A DNA stretch of 64,000 nucleotides, from contig NZ_CP065373.1 of NCBI RefSeq assembly GCF_015710575.1, forward strand, positions 3,410,001-3,474,000. The letters run 5' to 3'. The notes under the pieces were generated by a model. The model saw only the letters and a list, made by a program, of their open reading frames with translations, did no database searches and had not been told where the DNA came from. Positions 28,733 to 37,856 of this stretch are shown here, one piece after another; position 1 is the first letter of the stretch; each line of letters begins with the position of its first letter. This stretch comes from Mycolicibacterium mengxianglii. Lineage in GTDB: Bacteria; Actinomycetota; Actinomycetes; Mycobacteriales; Mycobacteriaceae. A program made the position numbers and the translations under genes.

Positions 28733-29278
28733 GTGGTCGCCGTCGTTCACCGTGCCAACACGACAATGTGCAGGCGCGACGCGCTGGTAGCGGCGGGGCG
28801 CGGAGCCCTCGGACTGGCATTGGTGGCGTTCACCACCTCGGCCTGTGGCGAGGAACCGCCGCCTGATGTCGAGGATCTACGGTCCCAGCTGACACTGGCC
28901 AACGCCGACAGCGACCTCGCCCGCGCGGCCGCCCCAGCGGCCCCGCGCGCCTTGGTGCCCGCACTCACTCAGATCGCCGGCGAACGCGCTCGGCACGCAC
29001 AAGCGATCGCCGACGAGATTTCCAGGACACTGGGCACCCTGGTTCCCCCGACGCCGACGAGCACCACCTCGGCCACCCCGTCCCCCACCGCCACCGCTGC
29101 GCCGAAGCGACCACCGTCGGTCGACGACGTGGTGGCCGCACTGCGCACCGCCGCCGACAGCGCCGCCCGATCCGCGGCGCGCGAGTCGGGGTATCGCGCC
29201 GGTCTGCTGGGCTCCATCGCCGCCTCCTGCACCGCGGCCTACACCGTGGCTCTTCCTGCCCCGAGGTCCGCGTCATGA
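28733..29278 (+). CDS. Predicted exported Ala-rich protein (Rv2843-like)
   Basis: About 181 residues from the GTG at 28733, or 170 from the ATG at 28766. The N-terminus (CRRDALVAAGRGALGLALVAFTTSACGEE) looks like a signal peptide with an RR pair and a Cys after TSA; the -3 residue is not Leu, so lipidation is possible but not clear. The body is Ala-rich helix with a Thr/Pro/Ser linker (about residues 102-125). It resembles the N-terminal partner of DUF4439 proteins and overlaps the next gene by ATGA. Synteny fits Rv2843. Function unknown. Confidence 0.7.
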   Translation: MVAVVHRANTTMCRRDALVAAGRGALGLALVAFTTSACGEEPPPDVEDLRSQLTLANADSDLARAAAPAAPRALVPALTQIAGERARHAQAIADEISRTLGTLVPPTPTSTTSATPSPTATAAPKRPPSVDDVVAALRTAADSAARSAARESGYRAGLLGSIAASCTAAYTVALPAPRSAS

Positions 29279-29769
29279 CCTCTCCGCAACCGCAGACCAC
29301 ACCCACGCCGTCAGAGTCGGAGTCGGCCCGACCCGCGGACCCGGCCGCCGCGGCGCTGTACGACGCGCTCGTCACAGAGCACGCGACCATCTACGGGTAC
29401 GGCATCGTGTCGGCGCACTCGACCCCGGAGGACAACTGGCTGGTCGGCCAGGCGCTGGCTCGACACCGCGAGCAGCGGGAGACGCTGATCGCGATGCTGG
29501 ACGCACAGTCGGTGCAGCCACCGCTGGCCGCCCCCGGCTATCAGTTGCCGTCGGTGGTCAACGACCCCACCGAGGCGGCCACCCTGGCTGTGCAGATGGA
29601 AAACGACACCGCGGCAGCCTGGCGCGCCGTACTCGAGCAGGCCGGCGCCGAAGCCGACCGTGCGGTCGCCGTCGGCGCTCTGACCCACAGCGCGGTACTG
29701 GCCGCCCGGTGGCAGCAGGTGCTCGGCGTCTGGCCGGTCACCGAGGCCTTTCCGGGCGGCCCGGAATAA
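29275..29769 (+). CDS. DUF4439 ferritin-like protein (Rv2844-like)
   Basis: A 164-residue predicted four-helix bundle: ALYDALVTEHATIYGYG, HREQRETLIAMLDA, AATLAVQMENDTAAAWRAVLEQAG and HSAVLAARWQQVLG. Conserved Glu/His positions (EHATIY, HREQRE, MENDTA, HSAVLAARW) match the ferritin-like fold of DUF4439, though a di-iron site is not certain. There is no signal peptide. It is translationally coupled to the exported protein before it and runs tail to tail with proS with no gap. Confidence 0.8.
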   Translation: MTSPQPQTTPTPSESESARPADPAAAALYDALVTEHATIYGYGIVSAHSTPEDNWLVGQALARHREQRETLIAMLDAQSVQPPLAAPGYQLPSVVNDPTEAATLAVQMENDTAAAWRAVLEQAGAEADRAVAVGALTHSAVLAARWQQVLGVWPVTEAFPGGPE

Positions 29770-31527
29770 CTATCCGGCCAGCACCGCGGAGATCTCGGTG
29801 GCCGCGGAGTCGACGGGCACCTCGCGAGCCTCGCCGCTGAACCGGTCGCGCAGCTCGACCACACCGTTGGCCCAGCCGCGGCCGATCACCACCACCCACG
29901 GCATGCCCAGCAGCTCGGCGTCCTTGAACTTCACCCCGGGCGAAGCTGTCCGGTCGTCCAGAAGGACCTCCACCCCGAGGCGGTCGAGGTCCGCCGCCAA
30001 CTGCAGGGCCCCCGCGCGCGCCTCGGCATCCTTGTTGGCGATCACCAGGTGGACGTCGAAGGGCGCCACCGACGCGGGCCAGCGCAGCCCGAGGTTGTCG
30101 TGCTGCTGCTCGGCGATCACCGCCACCAGACGGGAGACGCCGATGCCGTACGAACCCATCGTCAGCCGCACCGGTTTGCCGTCCTCACCGAGGACGTCGG
30201 CGGAGAATGCGTCGGTGTATTTGCGGCCCAGCTGGAAGATGTGCCCGATCTCGATGCCGCGGGCCGACACCAGCGGCCCAGCGCCGTCCGGCGACGGATC
30301 GCCATCACGCACCTCAGCGGCTTCGATGGTGCCGTCGGCGGTGAAGTCGCGCCCCGCAACCAGGCCGACGACGTGTTTGTTGCGCTCGTCGGCGCCGGTG
30401 ATCCACGCGGTGCCGTCCACGACGCGGGGATCCACGAGGTAGCGAACTCCGTTGTCCAACAAAGACTTCGGGCCGACGTAGCCCTTCACCAGGAACGGGT
30501 TCTTGGCGAAGTCGGCGTCATCGAGCAGCGCGTACTCGGCGGGCTCGAGCGCGGCGCCCAGGCGCTTTTCGTCGACTTCCCGGTCACCGGGAACTCCGAT
30601 ACCGAGCAGTTCCCAGTCCGCACCGGGCCGGCGAGTCTTGAGCAACACATTCTTGAGGGTGTCGGCGGCGGTCACCTCGCGGCCCGCGAACTGCGGCAGG
30701 TTGGCACCGTTGGCCCAGTCGACCAGGGTCGCGATCGTGGGGGCATCCGGGGTGTCGTAGACGACAGCCTCGGGCTGCCCGTCGATGGGCGTGGCCTCGG
30801 GCACCAGGGTGGTGACGGCCTCGACGTTGGCCGCGTAGCCGGATTGCAGACAGCGTACGAACGTGTCCTCTCCGACCTCGCTTTCGGCGAGGAATTCCTC
30901 CGACGCGCTGCCCCCCATCGCCCCGGATACTGCCGAGACGACGACGTAGCGCACGCCGAGGCGGGCGAACATCTTCTGATACGCCTCCCGATGGGCGTGG
31001 TAGGCCTTCTTGAGCCCGTCGTCGTCGGTGTCGAAGGAGTAGGAGTCCTTCATCAGGAACTCGCGGCCCCGCAGGATGCCGGCACGGGGACGGGCCTCGT
31101 CGCGGTACTTGTTCTGGATCTGGAACAGGATCAGCGGAAAATCCTTGTACGAGCTGTATTCGCCCTTGACCGTCAAGGCGAACATCTCTTCGTGCGTGGG
31201 GCCGAGCAGGTAGTCGTTCTGCCGGCGGTCCTGGAGCCGGAACAGGCTGTCGCCGTACTCGGTCCAGCGGTTGGTGGTCTCGTACGGACCGCGAGGCAGC
31301 AGCGCCGGGAACAGGATCTCCTGCCCGCCGATGCGGGCCATCTCGTCGCGCACCACGGCCTCGATCTTGCGCAGCACCCGCAGGCCCAGCGGTAGCCAGC
31401 TGTACAGGCCGGGGCCCACGGGACGGACGTAGCCCGCGCGGATCAGCAGTTTGTGGCTGGGGACCTCGGCGTCGGCGGGGTCGTCACGGAGGGTGCGGAG
31501 AAACAGCTCTGACATGCGGGTGATCAC
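29770..31527 (-). CDS. proS: Prolyl-tRNA synthetase (bacterial type)
   Basis: 585 residues. Class II motifs: motif 1 ([16 protein letters not shown]), motif 2 ([26 protein letters not shown]) and motif 3 ([15 protein letters not shown]). The INS editing domain lies between motifs 2 and 3 (about residues 220-380), and a C-terminal anticodon-binding domain follows ([36 protein letters not shown]). The start [21 protein letters not shown] is the same as in other mycobacteria. Confidence 0.97.
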   Translation of the reverse strand: MITRMSELFLRTLRDDPADAEVPSHKLLIRAGYVRPVGPGLYSWLPLGLRVLRKIEAVVRDEMARIGGQEILFPALLPRGPYETTNRWTEYGDSLFRLQDRRQNDYLLGPTHEEMFALTVKGEYSSYKDFPLILFQIQNKYRDEARPRAGILRGREFLMKDSYSFDTDDDGLKKAYHAHREAYQKMFARLGVRYVVVSAVSGAMGGSASEEFLAESEVGEDTFVRCLQSGYAANVEAVTTLVPEATPIDGQPEAVVYDTPDAPTIATLVDWANGANLPQFAGREVTAADTLKNVLLKTRRPGADWELLGIGVPGDREVDEKRLGAALEPAEYALLDDADFAKNPFLVKGYVGPKSLLDNGVRYLVDPRVVDGTAWITGADERNKHVVGLVAGRDFTADGTIEAAEVRDGDPSPDGAGPLVSARGIEIGHIFQLGRKYTDAFSADVLGEDGKPVRLTMGSYGIGVSRLVAVIAEQQHDNLGLRWPASVAPFDVHLVIANKDAEARAGALQLAADLDRLGVEVLLDDRTASPGVKFKDAELLGMPWVVVIGRGWANGVVELRDRFSGEAREVPVDSAATEISAVLAG

Positions 31528-31639
31528 AGCCGATCAGCCTAGCCCGGTGACGATGCGGGCCTGGGGGAACCTCCCGTTGTGGGGTCGGCGCGAGCCTCGC
31601 GGAGCAACGCCGCAATGCAGCATCAGCCAGGTGGCGACG

Positions 31640-32335
31640 TCAGTCTCGCCCCTGCCAGGTACAGATGCACGCCTCGTTGCCCTCCGGGTCGGCAAGCACC
31701 CAGAACGCGGGGGCGGCGCGGGCATCACGCATCGTGCCTCCGGCAGCCAGTGCCGCAGCGATGCGGGTCTGCGCCCGCTCGGGTGCCACATCGACGTCGA
31801 GGTGGATCCGGTTGCGTTGTGGCCGTGGCGCATCCATCTGTTGGAACCACAACGCGGGCCCGCGCCGCAACGGGTCGACCAGCGCATTCTGCGGCAGGTC
31901 CGGCGCGGCCGGTTCGTCGACGTACCCGGTGACCGCCTGCCAGAAGGGTCGCACCGCGGCGATGTCGAGAGCGTCGATGGCGATTTCCAAAGCCTGCGGC
32001 GGTGCCGCCGGATCGCCGGGTGCGGTGCGCAGGGAGCGCTCCGCCAGTGCGGCGCTGATCTGCCCCGCGAGACGCAGGTCGAGGCCTGTCACCGCGCCCA
32101 CCGCCCGGGTGTGCAGCCGCACGACCACTCGGTCGTCGTGCAGATCGAGACTCAGGTGCCCCGTACCGGCGGTGCCCGCGGCGTCCACCGCGACCCCGGC
32201 AGCGGCCACGGCGGCGGCCAGGGTGGGCACCGGCACGTGGGTGATCAGTACCCCGAGGATCAACCGCCAACCGAGCGGGTCGACCACCTCGGAAATCTCT
32301 GCGCGGGTGGGCAGGGCATCGTCGGCGAACGTCAC
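31640..32335 (-). CDS. Pterin dehydratase-like / VOC (glyoxalase) fusion protein
   Basis: 231 residues in two parts. Residues 12-105 resemble pterin-4a-carbinolamine dehydratase: an opening GW...L, HLSLDLHDDRVVVRLHTRAVGAVTGLDLRLAGQI. The usual catalytic HHP motif is missing, so this half is probably not an active dehydratase. Residues 113-231 form a VOC/Glyoxalase_6 domain (ALEIAIDALDIAAVRPFWQAVTGY, RIHLDVDV, FWVLADPEGNEACICTW). Metal-ligand positions include H178 and E221. GTG start at 32335 in GTGA overlap with a 27-codon reading frame. Substrate unknown. Confidence 0.75.
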   Translation of the reverse strand: MTFADDALPTRAEISEVVDPLGWRLILGVLITHVPVPTLAAAVAAAGVAVDAAGTAGTGHLSLDLHDDRVVVRLHTRAVGAVTGLDLRLAGQISAALAERSLRTAPGDPAAPPQALEIAIDALDIAAVRPFWQAVTGYVDEPAAPDLPQNALVDPLRRGPALWFQQMDAPRPQRNRIHLDVDVAPERAQTRIAAALAAGGTMRDARAAPAFWVLADPEGNEACICTWQGRD

Positions 32336-32415
32336 AGCTCGCCTGCCTCAGCCGCTGCGCAGGTGTGCTGCGCCTGGGCGATGTCACGGGCGGAGAACCG
32401 GATCCACGCCGCCAT
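32332..32415 (-). pseudogene. 27-codon frame resembling the EfpA C-terminus (possible transporter remnant)
   Basis: The peptide begins MAAWIRFSARD and ends AAAEAGEL. Aligned without gaps to the end of the neighbouring EfpA (IGYTANQ...DAGEL), about 10 of 24 residues are identical, with conservative changes at most others, including the last four AGEL. It overlaps the VOC gene start by 4 nt. It may be a short real gene, but a remnant of a duplicated MFS transporter explains the match better. No Shine-Dalgarno is obvious. Confidence 0.4.
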
Positions 32416-32452
32416 GAGATCAAACCCTACCCAGCGGACCCCCGTGACAGAG

Positions 32453-32474
32453 TTATCCACAGGAGTTGTGCACA
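32453..32474. promoter_or_regulatory. DnaA-box-like pair
   Basis: TTATCCACA (32453-32461) is a perfect DnaA box and TTGTGCACA (32466-32474) is one mismatch from TTGTCCACA. They lie in a 231-bp gene-free stretch between efpA and the short frame. No AT-rich unwinding region or replication gene is near, so chance or a titration site is more likely than an origin. Confidence 0.25.
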
Positions 32475-32646
32475 GTGTGGAGAAATTACATCGATGTCAT
32501 TTCTCGCCGCGATGGTCCGGTGCACCTACGCGGGGTGCACAAGGAGAGCTGAGTAAGAACCTGACGGCCGTCTACCCACACGGACACGGATTCAAACGAC
32601 ACTGCCCAGGACTGGCCATGCCGGCCGGTGCGTCCCACCACGCGGG

Positions 32647-34227
32647 CTAGAGCTCGCCGGCGTCGATCGCGTCCTTGACTTCCTGGGCATGGGCGACCTG
32701 ATTGGCGGTGTACCCGATGAACAGCGCGGCGCCGCCGACCAGAACGGCTACGGCGGCCACCCACAGCAGACCGTAGGTGTAACCGGCGTCGAGCGCCCCG
32801 AGCTGGGCCTCGTTCATGTTCTTCACCGGACCCGTCGTGCCGCCCAGGTACAGGGTGCGCGACGTGATGACGGCCTGGATGATGGCGAGCACCACCGGCC
32901 CGCCGAGATTCTGCAGCATCAGCGCGATCGCCGACACCGGTCCGATGCGGTCGAAACCCACACCGGCGATCGCCGAGACGGTCAGCGGCACCACGATCAT
33001 GCCGATGCCCAAGCCACCGATGGTGATCGGCAAGACCAGATTCGGGAAGTACGGGATGCCGCCGTAGAGGGTCGACCCGTAGATCATGGCCGCCAGGACG
33101 AGGATGCCACCGCCGATGACCAGGATGCGGGGCGGGAAGATCGACACCAGGTGCGACGACAGGCCCAGGCCGATGCCCAGCGCGATCACGAACGGGATGA
33201 ACCCGACACCGGCCCGCAGTGCGCTGTAACCCATGATGTCCTGGACGTACAGGCCGATCAGCACGGTCAGGGTGAACATCACGCCGCCGGCCAGGAAGAC
33301 CGCGGCAAAAGTGGCCACCCGGTTGCGCTCGCGGAACAGATCGAACGGCACCACCGGGTTCTCGGCGCTGCGTTCGACGAAGATAAAGGCCACCAACGCC
33401 AGGGCGGCGACGGCTCCGGAGACAAGGGTCAGTGGCGCCAACCAGCCGTTCTCCGGGCCCTGGGTGAATCCGAACACCGCGGCGGTGCAGCCCAGCGTGG
33501 CCAGCAGCGCACCGGCGGCGTCGAGCTTCATCCGCTCTTTGTTGGTCTCACGCAGTGTCGTGTAGGCGAGGTAGAGCATCAGGATGCCGATCGGCACGTT
33601 GACCAGGAACGCCAACCGCCAGGACAACTCGGTGAGGGCGCCACCGACCACCAGGCCCATCACCGAGCCGACGCCGGTCATCGCGGCGAACACCGCGGTG
33701 GCGGCGTTACGGGCCGGTCCCTTGGGGAACGTCGTGGCCACCAGTGCCAGGCCGGTCGGCGAGGCGATGGCCGCACCGACACCCTGCAGCAGTCGCGCGA
33801 CCACCAGAGTGCTCTCGCTCCACGCGATTCCGCACAGGATCGAGGCGATGGTGAACAGTGCGACACCGACGATGAATGTGCGTTTGCGGCCGATGGTGTC
33901 GCCCAGCCGGCCGCCGAGCAGCATCAGGCCGCCGAAGGTCAACACATAGGCAGTGATCACCCAGCTTCGACCGGCATCGGAAAGCCCGAGTTCGTCTTGA
34001 ATCTGCGGCAACGCCACGATGGCGATGGTGCTGTCCATGGTGGCGAGCAACTGCATACCGCCAATGGCGATGACCGCGGAGATGAAGCGCCGCGATGGCA
34101 GCCAGCTCAGATACTTGCCGGTCTGCCGAGCAGGTGAGCGTTCCACCTGTGTCGGCAGCGCGCGGTCCGAAGCAGCAGCAGCGCGCGCTTCCGCGTGTGC
34201 CCGTTCGGCGTCGTTGAGAGCCGTCAT
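32647..34227 (-). CDS. efpA: MFS drug efflux transporter (DHA2, QacA-like)
   Basis: 526 residues with 14 predicted membrane helices. The cytoplasmic N-terminus has about 45 residues, then MQLLATMDSTIAIVALPQI and the MFS motif A GGRLGDTIGRKR after helix 2. Motif C-like glycine/proline pattern is present in helix 5. Orthologue of Rv2846c EfpA, an essential transporter linked to isoniazid response and recently to lipid export. The upstream gap (34228-34365) contains a TCTTAAGA palindrome (34249-34256) and TAGGGT, a possible -10 close to the start codon. Confidence 0.95.
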   Translation of the reverse strand: MTALNDAERAHAEARAAAASDRALPTQVERSPARQTGKYLSWLPSRRFISAVIAIGGMQLLATMDSTIAIVALPQIQDELGLSDAGRSWVITAYVLTFGGLMLLGGRLGDTIGRKRTFIVGVALFTIASILCGIAWSESTLVVARLLQGVGAAIASPTGLALVATTFPKGPARNAATAVFAAMTGVGSVMGLVVGGALTELSWRLAFLVNVPIGILMLYLAYTTLRETNKERMKLDAAGALLATLGCTAAVFGFTQGPENGWLAPLTLVSGAVAALALVAFIFVERSAENPVVPFDLFRERNRVATFAAVFLAGGVMFTLTVLIGLYVQDIMGYSALRAGVGFIPFVIALGIGLGLSSHLVSIFPPRILVIGGGILVLAAMIYGSTLYGGIPYFPNLVLPITIGGLGIGMIVVPLTVSAIAGVGFDRIGPVSAIALMLQNLGGPVVLAIIQAVITSRTLYLGGTTGPVKNMNEAQLGALDAGYTYGLLWVAAVAVLVGGAALFIGYTANQVAHAQEVKDAIDAGEL

Positions 34228-34365
34228 AGATCGCTACCCTACAGTAATCTTAAGAGTTGTTTAAAGCTCGAAGCGGTCACGAAACCCCCTCGAGACCCCG
34301 CTCGTCTACCCCGAACCGGGTGCCGCTACTCCTCTTTTTCACTGCTGAGTGGAGCCTGCGACCCG

Positions 34366-35580
34366 CTAGGTCAACGACGCGGTGGCCATTCCGACCACCG
34401 ATCCGATCACGATGATCGCCGGCGGACGGATGCCCTCGGCCCGGATGACGTCGGCCGCGTCGGCCAGGGTCGCTCGGACCACCCGCTCCGCGGACGTCGT
34501 GCCGTGCTGGACCACCAGCACCGGTGTCTCGGGTGACCGGCCGCCGTCGCGGAGGACCTGGGCAAACAGTTCGATCCGCTCCACCGCCATCAGCAGCACG
34601 ATCGTTCCCGACATCTGCGCCAGCGCGTTCCAGTTCACCAGCGATTCGGGGTGGTCGGGCGCCAGGTGTCCGCTCACCACCACGAACTCGTGGTTGACGG
34701 CGCGGTGGGTGACCGGCACCCCCGCGGCGGCCGGCACCGCGATCGCGCTCGTCACTCCCGGCACCACTGTCACCGGGATTCCGGCGGCGCTGCAGGCGAG
34801 CACCTCCTCGTAGCCCCGGGCGAAGACGAACGGGTCGCCGCCTTTGAGGCGCACCACGAACTGGCCCGCGCGCGCCCGGTCGATGAGAACGTCGTTGATC
34901 GCTTCCTGGGCCATGGCGCGCCCATAAGGGATCTTGGCGGCGTCGATGACCTCTACGTGCGGGCCCAGCTCGGCGAGCAGTTGGGGCGGGGCGAGCCGGT
35001 CGGCGACCACCACGTCGGCCTGGGCGAGCAGCCGTCGGCCGCGCACGGTGATCAGCTCGGGATCCCCCGGCCCGCCGCCGACGAGTGCCACGGTGCCTTT
35101 GACGCCGTCCGTAGTCGCCTCTTCGGTGGCGATGACCCCGCTCTGCAGCGCTTCATGGATGGCGGTGCGGATGGCCGCCGAGCGCCGGTGCTCACCGCCG
35201 GCCAGGACGCCGACCGACAGCCCGGCGTAATCGAAGGTGGCCGGTGTCACCGCGGTGCCCTCGACCGCGATGTCGGCGCGCACACAGAAGATGCGGTTGC
35301 GTTCGGCCTCGTCGACGATCGCGGCGTTGACTGCGGCGTCGTCGGTGGCCGCGATGGCGTACCAGGCGCCGTCGAGATCCCCGTCGCGGTAGTCGCGCAG
35401 TTCCAGCGTGATACCTGGCATCGCCTCGACGGCCGGGGTGGCCGAGCGGGTGATGACGTGGACGTCGGCCCGGGAGTCGACGAGCAGGCCCAGACGACGT
35501 TGGGCCACCGACCCTCCCCCGACAACGACGACCTTCTTACCGGTCAGGCGTAGTCCGACGAGGTAGGCGTTCTCGGTCAC
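34366..35580 (-). CDS. cysG: Siroheme synthase (multifunctional CysG)
   Basis: 404 residues. The N-terminal precorrin-2 dehydrogenase/ferrochelatase domain has GGGSVAQRRLGLL (residues 21-33) and IAATDDAAVN. The C-terminal uroporphyrinogen-III methyltransferase domain has VALVGGGPGDPELITVRG, VVRLKGGDPFVFARG (SUMT signature) and VVPGVTSA. It converts uroporphyrinogen III to siroheme for sulfite/nitrite reductases, and its SUMT step also feeds cobalamin synthesis. M. tuberculosis Rv2847c is followed by cobB, cobO and a magnesium chelatase gene; those are absent here. Confidence 0.95.
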   Translation of the reverse strand: MTENAYLVGLRLTGKKVVVVGGGSVAQRRLGLLVDSRADVHVITRSATPAVEAMPGITLELRDYRDGDLDGAWYAIAATDDAAVNAAIVDEAERNRIFCVRADIAVEGTAVTPATFDYAGLSVGVLAGGEHRRSAAIRTAIHEALQSGVIATEEATTDGVKGTVALVGGGPGDPELITVRGRRLLAQADVVVADRLAPPQLLAELGPHVEVIDAAKIPYGRAMAQEAINDVLIDRARAGQFVVRLKGGDPFVFARGYEEVLACSAAGIPVTVVPGVTSAIAVPAAAGVPVTHRAVNHEFVVVSGHLAPDHPESLVNWNALAQMSGTIVLLMAVERIELFAQVLRDGGRSPETPVLVVQHGTTSAERVVRATLADAADVIRAEGIRPPAIIVIGSVVGMATASLT

Positions 35581-35637
35581 CCGGCGAGCTTAGAGGCTGC
35601 AGCGCCGCCGACGAACCGCCGCACTGCGCGGAGGTGT

Positions 35638-35661
35638 GCCGCCCGGTCCGGGCCGGGCGGC
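35638..35661. terminator. Perfect GC-rich hairpin between the GNAT gene and cysG
   Basis: GCCGCCCGG and CCGGGCGGC form a 9-bp perfect stem around a 6-nt loop. It lies 47 nt downstream of the GNAT stop in the minus-strand direction; on the plus strand it is followed by ATTTGG. A U-poor intrinsic terminator for the mqo-GNAT transcript is the simplest reading. Confidence 0.5.
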
Positions 35662-35708
35662 ATTTGGTGGCTGAATGGACTGTGGCGCAACGGAATTCGT
35701 GACCGAAC

Positions 35709-36179
35709 TCACTCCTGAGCTTCGGTGCGGGATCCGGTCCGCAGCATCGGCACATGGGGAATGCCGTCCTCGAGGTACTCATCACCGTCGCGGACGAAGC
35801 CATGTGCGGAGTACATGTCCACCAGGTAGGTCTGCGCGTCGATCCGGCAGCGGTAGTCGCCGACCTCGGCCAGTGCGGCCTGCAGCAGCCGCGTGGTGTG
35901 CCCCTGGCCGCGCGCAGACTGTTTGGTGCAGACCCGCCCGATGCGGAACGACTTCTCGCCGCCGGTGTGCTCCTCCATCAGGCGCAGGGTGCTGACCACT
36001 TCCCCGTCCGGGGTCTCCAGCCAGATGTGCCGGGTCTCCGGAAGCAGATCACGGCCGTCGAGTTCCGGGTAGGCACAGGCCTGTTCGACGACGAACACCT
36101 CGACCCGCAGCTTCAGCAACTCGTAGAGGGTGGTCGCGCTCAGGTCTTGCGCCCAGGTCCGGCGCAGCGCGACAGTCAC
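35709..36179 (-). CDS. GNAT-family N-acetyltransferase, ElaA type
   Basis: 156 residues with ElaA features: [29 protein letters not shown], then [40 protein letters not shown] (acetyl-CoA-binding R-x-x-G-x-G/A, here ARGQG) and the terminal [23 protein letters not shown]. The GTG at 36179 overlaps the mqo stop (GTGA), as in Rv2852c/Rv2851c. The substrate is unknown. The frame continues upstream inside mqo but is antiphase to it. Confidence 0.88.
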   Translation of the reverse strand: MTVALRRTWAQDLSATTLYELLKLRVEVFVVEQACAYPELDGRDLLPETRHIWLETPDGEVVSTLRLMEEHTGGEKSFRIGRVCTKQSARGQGHTTRLLQAALAEVGDYRCRIDAQTYLVDMYSAHGFVRDGDEYLEDGIPHVPMLRTGSRTEAQE

Positions 36180-37756
36180 GCCACTCCCGCCGGTTCCGGA
36201 TCGTCGGTGTCCGACGCCGATACCGACGTGTCGGCACCTGCCCGCAACGCGGCAGCACCTGCGCCACCGCCGGCCTCTAGCCCCAGCACCTTGGTCCCCC
36301 AGTTCCATACTTCGGCGAACAGTTCGGGTTCGTGGGAGAGCTCGGTGCCCAGGGACGGGATCATCTCCCGCAGGCGCGGCTGCCAACCCTGGTAGTGGTC
36401 GCCGAAGCACCGCTGCATCACGTCGAGCATCGCGGGCACCGCGGTGGAGGCACCGGGCGAAGCGCCCAGCAAGCCGGCGATGCTGCCGTCGGAGGCAGCC
36501 AGCACCGTGGTGCCGAATTCCAGCGTGCCGCCGGCCTTGCCCTCAGCCGGTTTGATGACCTGCACGCGTTGGCCGGCCACCGTGAGATCCCAGTCGGCGT
36601 CGACGGCGCTGGGCGCGAAGTCCCGCAGCGCGTCCACCCGGTCGGCTTCCGACAGGCGCAACTGCCGGATCAGGTAGTTGACGAGGCTCATCTGCGACAT
36701 GCCGACGCCGAGCATCGAGGACAGGTTGTGTGGTTTGACCGACAACGGCAGGTCGGTGACGTGGCCCTGTTTGAGGAACTTCGGCGACCAGCCGGCGAAC
36801 GGGCCGAACAGCAGCCACGGCTTGCCGTTGATGATCCGGGTGTCCAGGTGCGGGGCCGACATCGGCGGAGCACCCAGCGGCGGGAAGCCGTAGACCTTGG
36901 CCCGGTGTCCGGCGGTGATCACCGGGTTCGCGGTGCGCAGGAACTGCCCGCCGACCGGGAAGCCGCCGTAACCCTTGGCTTCCTTGATCCCGGACTTCTG
37001 CAGCAACCGCAGTGCGTCGCCACCGGCGCCGACGAAGACGAACTTTGCGTTGATGGTGCGCTTGGTGTTGGTACGCCGGTTGGTGACCTTGACGTTCCAG
37101 CTGCCGTCGGACTGCTGGGACAGGTCGCGGACCTCGTGGCCGAATAGCGCCGACGTGCCGCTGCGCACCCCGTAGCCGATGAGTTGCTTTGCCAGGGAAC
37201 CGAAGTCGATGTCGGTGCCGTCGGTGGTCCAGTTCAGCGCGACGGGCACTGAGAAGTCGCGCTTGGCGGCCATGAAGGGCAGCCGACGGGCGAACTCGTC
37301 GGCGTCGTCGATGAACTCGGTGGTGGCGAACAGCGGGTTGGAGGCCAGCGCGTCCCGCCGTTTGCGCAGGTAGTCGATGCGCTCGGGTCCCTGGACGAAG
37401 CTGACGTGCGGTACGGGGTTGATGAAGCTACGCGGGTCGGGAAGCATCCCGTTTTCCACGGCGTGTGCCCAGAACTGCCGCGACACCTGGAATTGCTCGT
37501 TGACATGCACCGCTTTGGTGATGTCGATCGTGGCGTCGGACTTCTCCGGCGTGTAGTTGAGCTCGCACAACGCCGAGTGGCCGGTGCCGGCGTTGTTCCA
37601 GGGGTCACTACTTTCGGCGGCGGCCCCGTCCAGGCGTTCGATCAGGGTGATCGACCAGTTCGGTTCCACGATGCGCAGTAACGCACCCAGCGTGGCGCTC
37701 ATGATTCCGGCGCCGACGAGTACGACGTCCGTCTTGGCTACTTGCGCGTCTGACAC
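36176..37756 (-). CDS. mqo: Malate:quinone oxidoreductase
   Basis: 526 residues. FAD-binding dinucleotide fold [15 protein letters not shown] (residues 10-24), then [33 protein letters not shown], and the C-terminal AGSPGASTA-type FAD motif (here [21 protein letters not shown]). It oxidises malate to oxaloacetate, passing electrons to menaquinone at the membrane. The GTG at 37756 follows AAGGAC and matches the family start. It is about 30 residues longer at the C-terminus than the M. tuberculosis protein (an Ala/Gly/Asp-rich tail). Confidence 0.94.
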   Translation of the reverse strand: MSDAQVAKTDVVLVGAGIMSATLGALLRIVEPNWSITLIERLDGAAAESSDPWNNAGTGHSALCELNYTPEKSDATIDITKAVHVNEQFQVSRQFWAHAVENGMLPDPRSFINPVPHVSFVQGPERIDYLRKRRDALASNPLFATTEFIDDADEFARRLPFMAAKRDFSVPVALNWTTDGTDIDFGSLAKQLIGYGVRSGTSALFGHEVRDLSQQSDGSWNVKVTNRRTNTKRTINAKFVFVGAGGDALRLLQKSGIKEAKGYGGFPVGGQFLRTANPVITAGHRAKVYGFPPLGAPPMSAPHLDTRIINGKPWLLFGPFAGWSPKFLKQGHVTDLPLSVKPHNLSSMLGVGMSQMSLVNYLIRQLRLSEADRVDALRDFAPSAVDADWDLTVAGQRVQVIKPAEGKAGGTLEFGTTVLAASDGSIAGLLGASPGASTAVPAMLDVMQRCFGDHYQGWQPRLREMIPSLGTELSHEPELFAEVWNWGTKVLGLEAGGGAGAAALRAGADTSVSASDTDDPEPAGVA

Positions 37757-37856
37757 GTTCGTCCTTCGAATCGAGCGGTCGTCGTCGCGATGTCTGCGCA
37801 TCGGCGACGCTTGTACTGCAAGGTTATCCCGCGCAGCTTTGCCTCAACCGGGCGAG

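Noticed and set aside
32486..32764. A 92-codon minus-strand Arg-rich frame across the 3' end of efpA
   Set aside because: It is in another frame of efpA, has no domain, and extends into the gene-free gap only by chance.
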